Source: Mytilus trossulus (taxonomy: Eukaryota > Mollusca > Bivalvia > Mytilida > Mytilidae). From it: a DNA stretch of 64,000 nt. Under the pieces are notes generated by a model that had not been told where the DNA came from, made no database searches, and was given only the letters and a program-made list of their open reading frames with translations. The first letter of the stretch is position 1, and every line of letters begins with the position of its first letter. The translations under genes were made by a program, and so were the position numbers. The stretch lies in contig NC_086386.1 of NCBI RefSeq assembly GCF_036588685.1, positions 50,267,878 to 50,331,877 of the forward strand, written 5' to 3'. Below, in pieces: positions 63,479 to 64,000 of this stretch.

Positions 63479-64000
63479 TTAATAAATCAAATGTAAAGAG
63501 AAGTTCCCAATAAATACTAAAACTTGAAACTGTTGTTAAACTTTTTCTTTGATACGCTGAGACTGTTCAGGAGTAGCGTAAATTATGATCGCAAACCGGT
63601 TTTCCACTCTTTTGTTTCATATCATTGTATTTCATCAATTTGAGTATACGATATAAAGAAGCAAATTAATTTCTCAGTCAGACAACTTGGTTTCTACACT
63701 TCATATAAGTAAGTTTTGTTTAAATCATTATCTCGTCATCCGTAAATTTCATGTTTTGCCTCTCCGTTTAAGTTACATAAAAAAAAATCCGCTTGCTACA
63801 AGTAAAAACTATAAATTAAGTTTGGAAGCTTATTCAATTTGCTTTACGATGAAAACAAGTTTTTGGTTGGCAAGTTATTTTTTTTTATTTGAAATAGTAT
63901 GAAATTCAACTATACCTGTTAATTTGCATAAGAGGAAAATACGTGCATTTGATGAAAAGTGATGCCGTATTTTATTTGCCTGGCTATATTGAAAAAGCGG

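Larger units (their letters stand above)
40571..64000 (+). repeat. Block B: inverted U1 snRNA repeat array, about 1295-bp unit
   Basis: Eighteen head-to-tail units with U1 on the plus strand. U1-to-U1 distances run from 1283 to 1301 bp (1260 across the N gap), so length is less uniform than in block A, mostly through one-base indels in homopolymers. Spacer differs from block A at fixed positions: for example B has ACCTGTTAATTTGCAT where A (same strand sense) has ACCGGGTAAATTGCAT, and B has GATACGCTGAG where A has GGTACGCTGAG. This is a distinct subfamily, not a flipped copy of block A. The window closes in spacer at 63479-64000. Confidence 0.96.

Noticed and set aside
1-64000. CRISPR array, rDNA or 5S array
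   Set aside because: The units are 1.29 kb with a clear U1 gene; there are no short direct repeats with spacers and no rRNA sequence.

Overview
The window is almost entirely a tandem array of U1 small nuclear RNA genes from a eukaryote, most likely an invertebrate animal. The 164-nt U1 has the same length and layout as vertebrate U1: the 5' splice-site recognition end ATACTTACCTG, the U1A-binding loop ATTGCACTCC, the Sm site AATTTTTTAG and a UUCG-capped last stem. I count 48 U1 loci spaced about 1.29 kb apart. The rest of each unit is AT-rich spacer with no gene I can support. The phylum cannot be fixed from the sequence. Tandem U1 units of this size are known from animals such as sea urchins and frogs.

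Layout. Block A (1-40470) holds 30 U1 loci, all on the minus strand, in units of 1293 bp that are nearly identical. Block B (40571-64000) holds 18 loci on the plus strand, in units of about 1295 bp with many one-base indels. The two blocks are separate subfamilies: their spacers differ by scattered substitutions, while the U1 sequence and about 90 bp upstream are the same in both. They meet head to head across a 100-N gap (40471-40570). Two further 100-N gaps lie at 14520-14619 and 61671-61770.

The exception is 26937-28632, where U1 copy A21 is split by a 1696-bp retroposed element. It lies in the sense direction of U1, ends in an A-tail (17 T on the plus strand) and carries one intact 328-codon ORF. 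That ORF has an RRM-like region and a single CCHC zinc knuckle, as in ORF1/gag-like proteins of non-LTR retrotransposons. No reverse transcriptase is present. The insertion falls in the loop of U1 stem-loop I, the U1-70K binding site, and replaces U1 nt 33-39. A transcript started at the U1 +1 would have the ORF ATG (ACCATGG context) as its first ATG. The element therefore looks like a non-autonomous, ORF1-only passenger of U1 genes, and is the most interesting feature here.

Damaged or altered loci are A1 (34-bp insertion next to +1), A21 (split), B4 (two one-base deletions), B8 (degenerate, 3' end replaced), and B12 and B14 (one-base insertions). The others look like intact U1 genes by eye.
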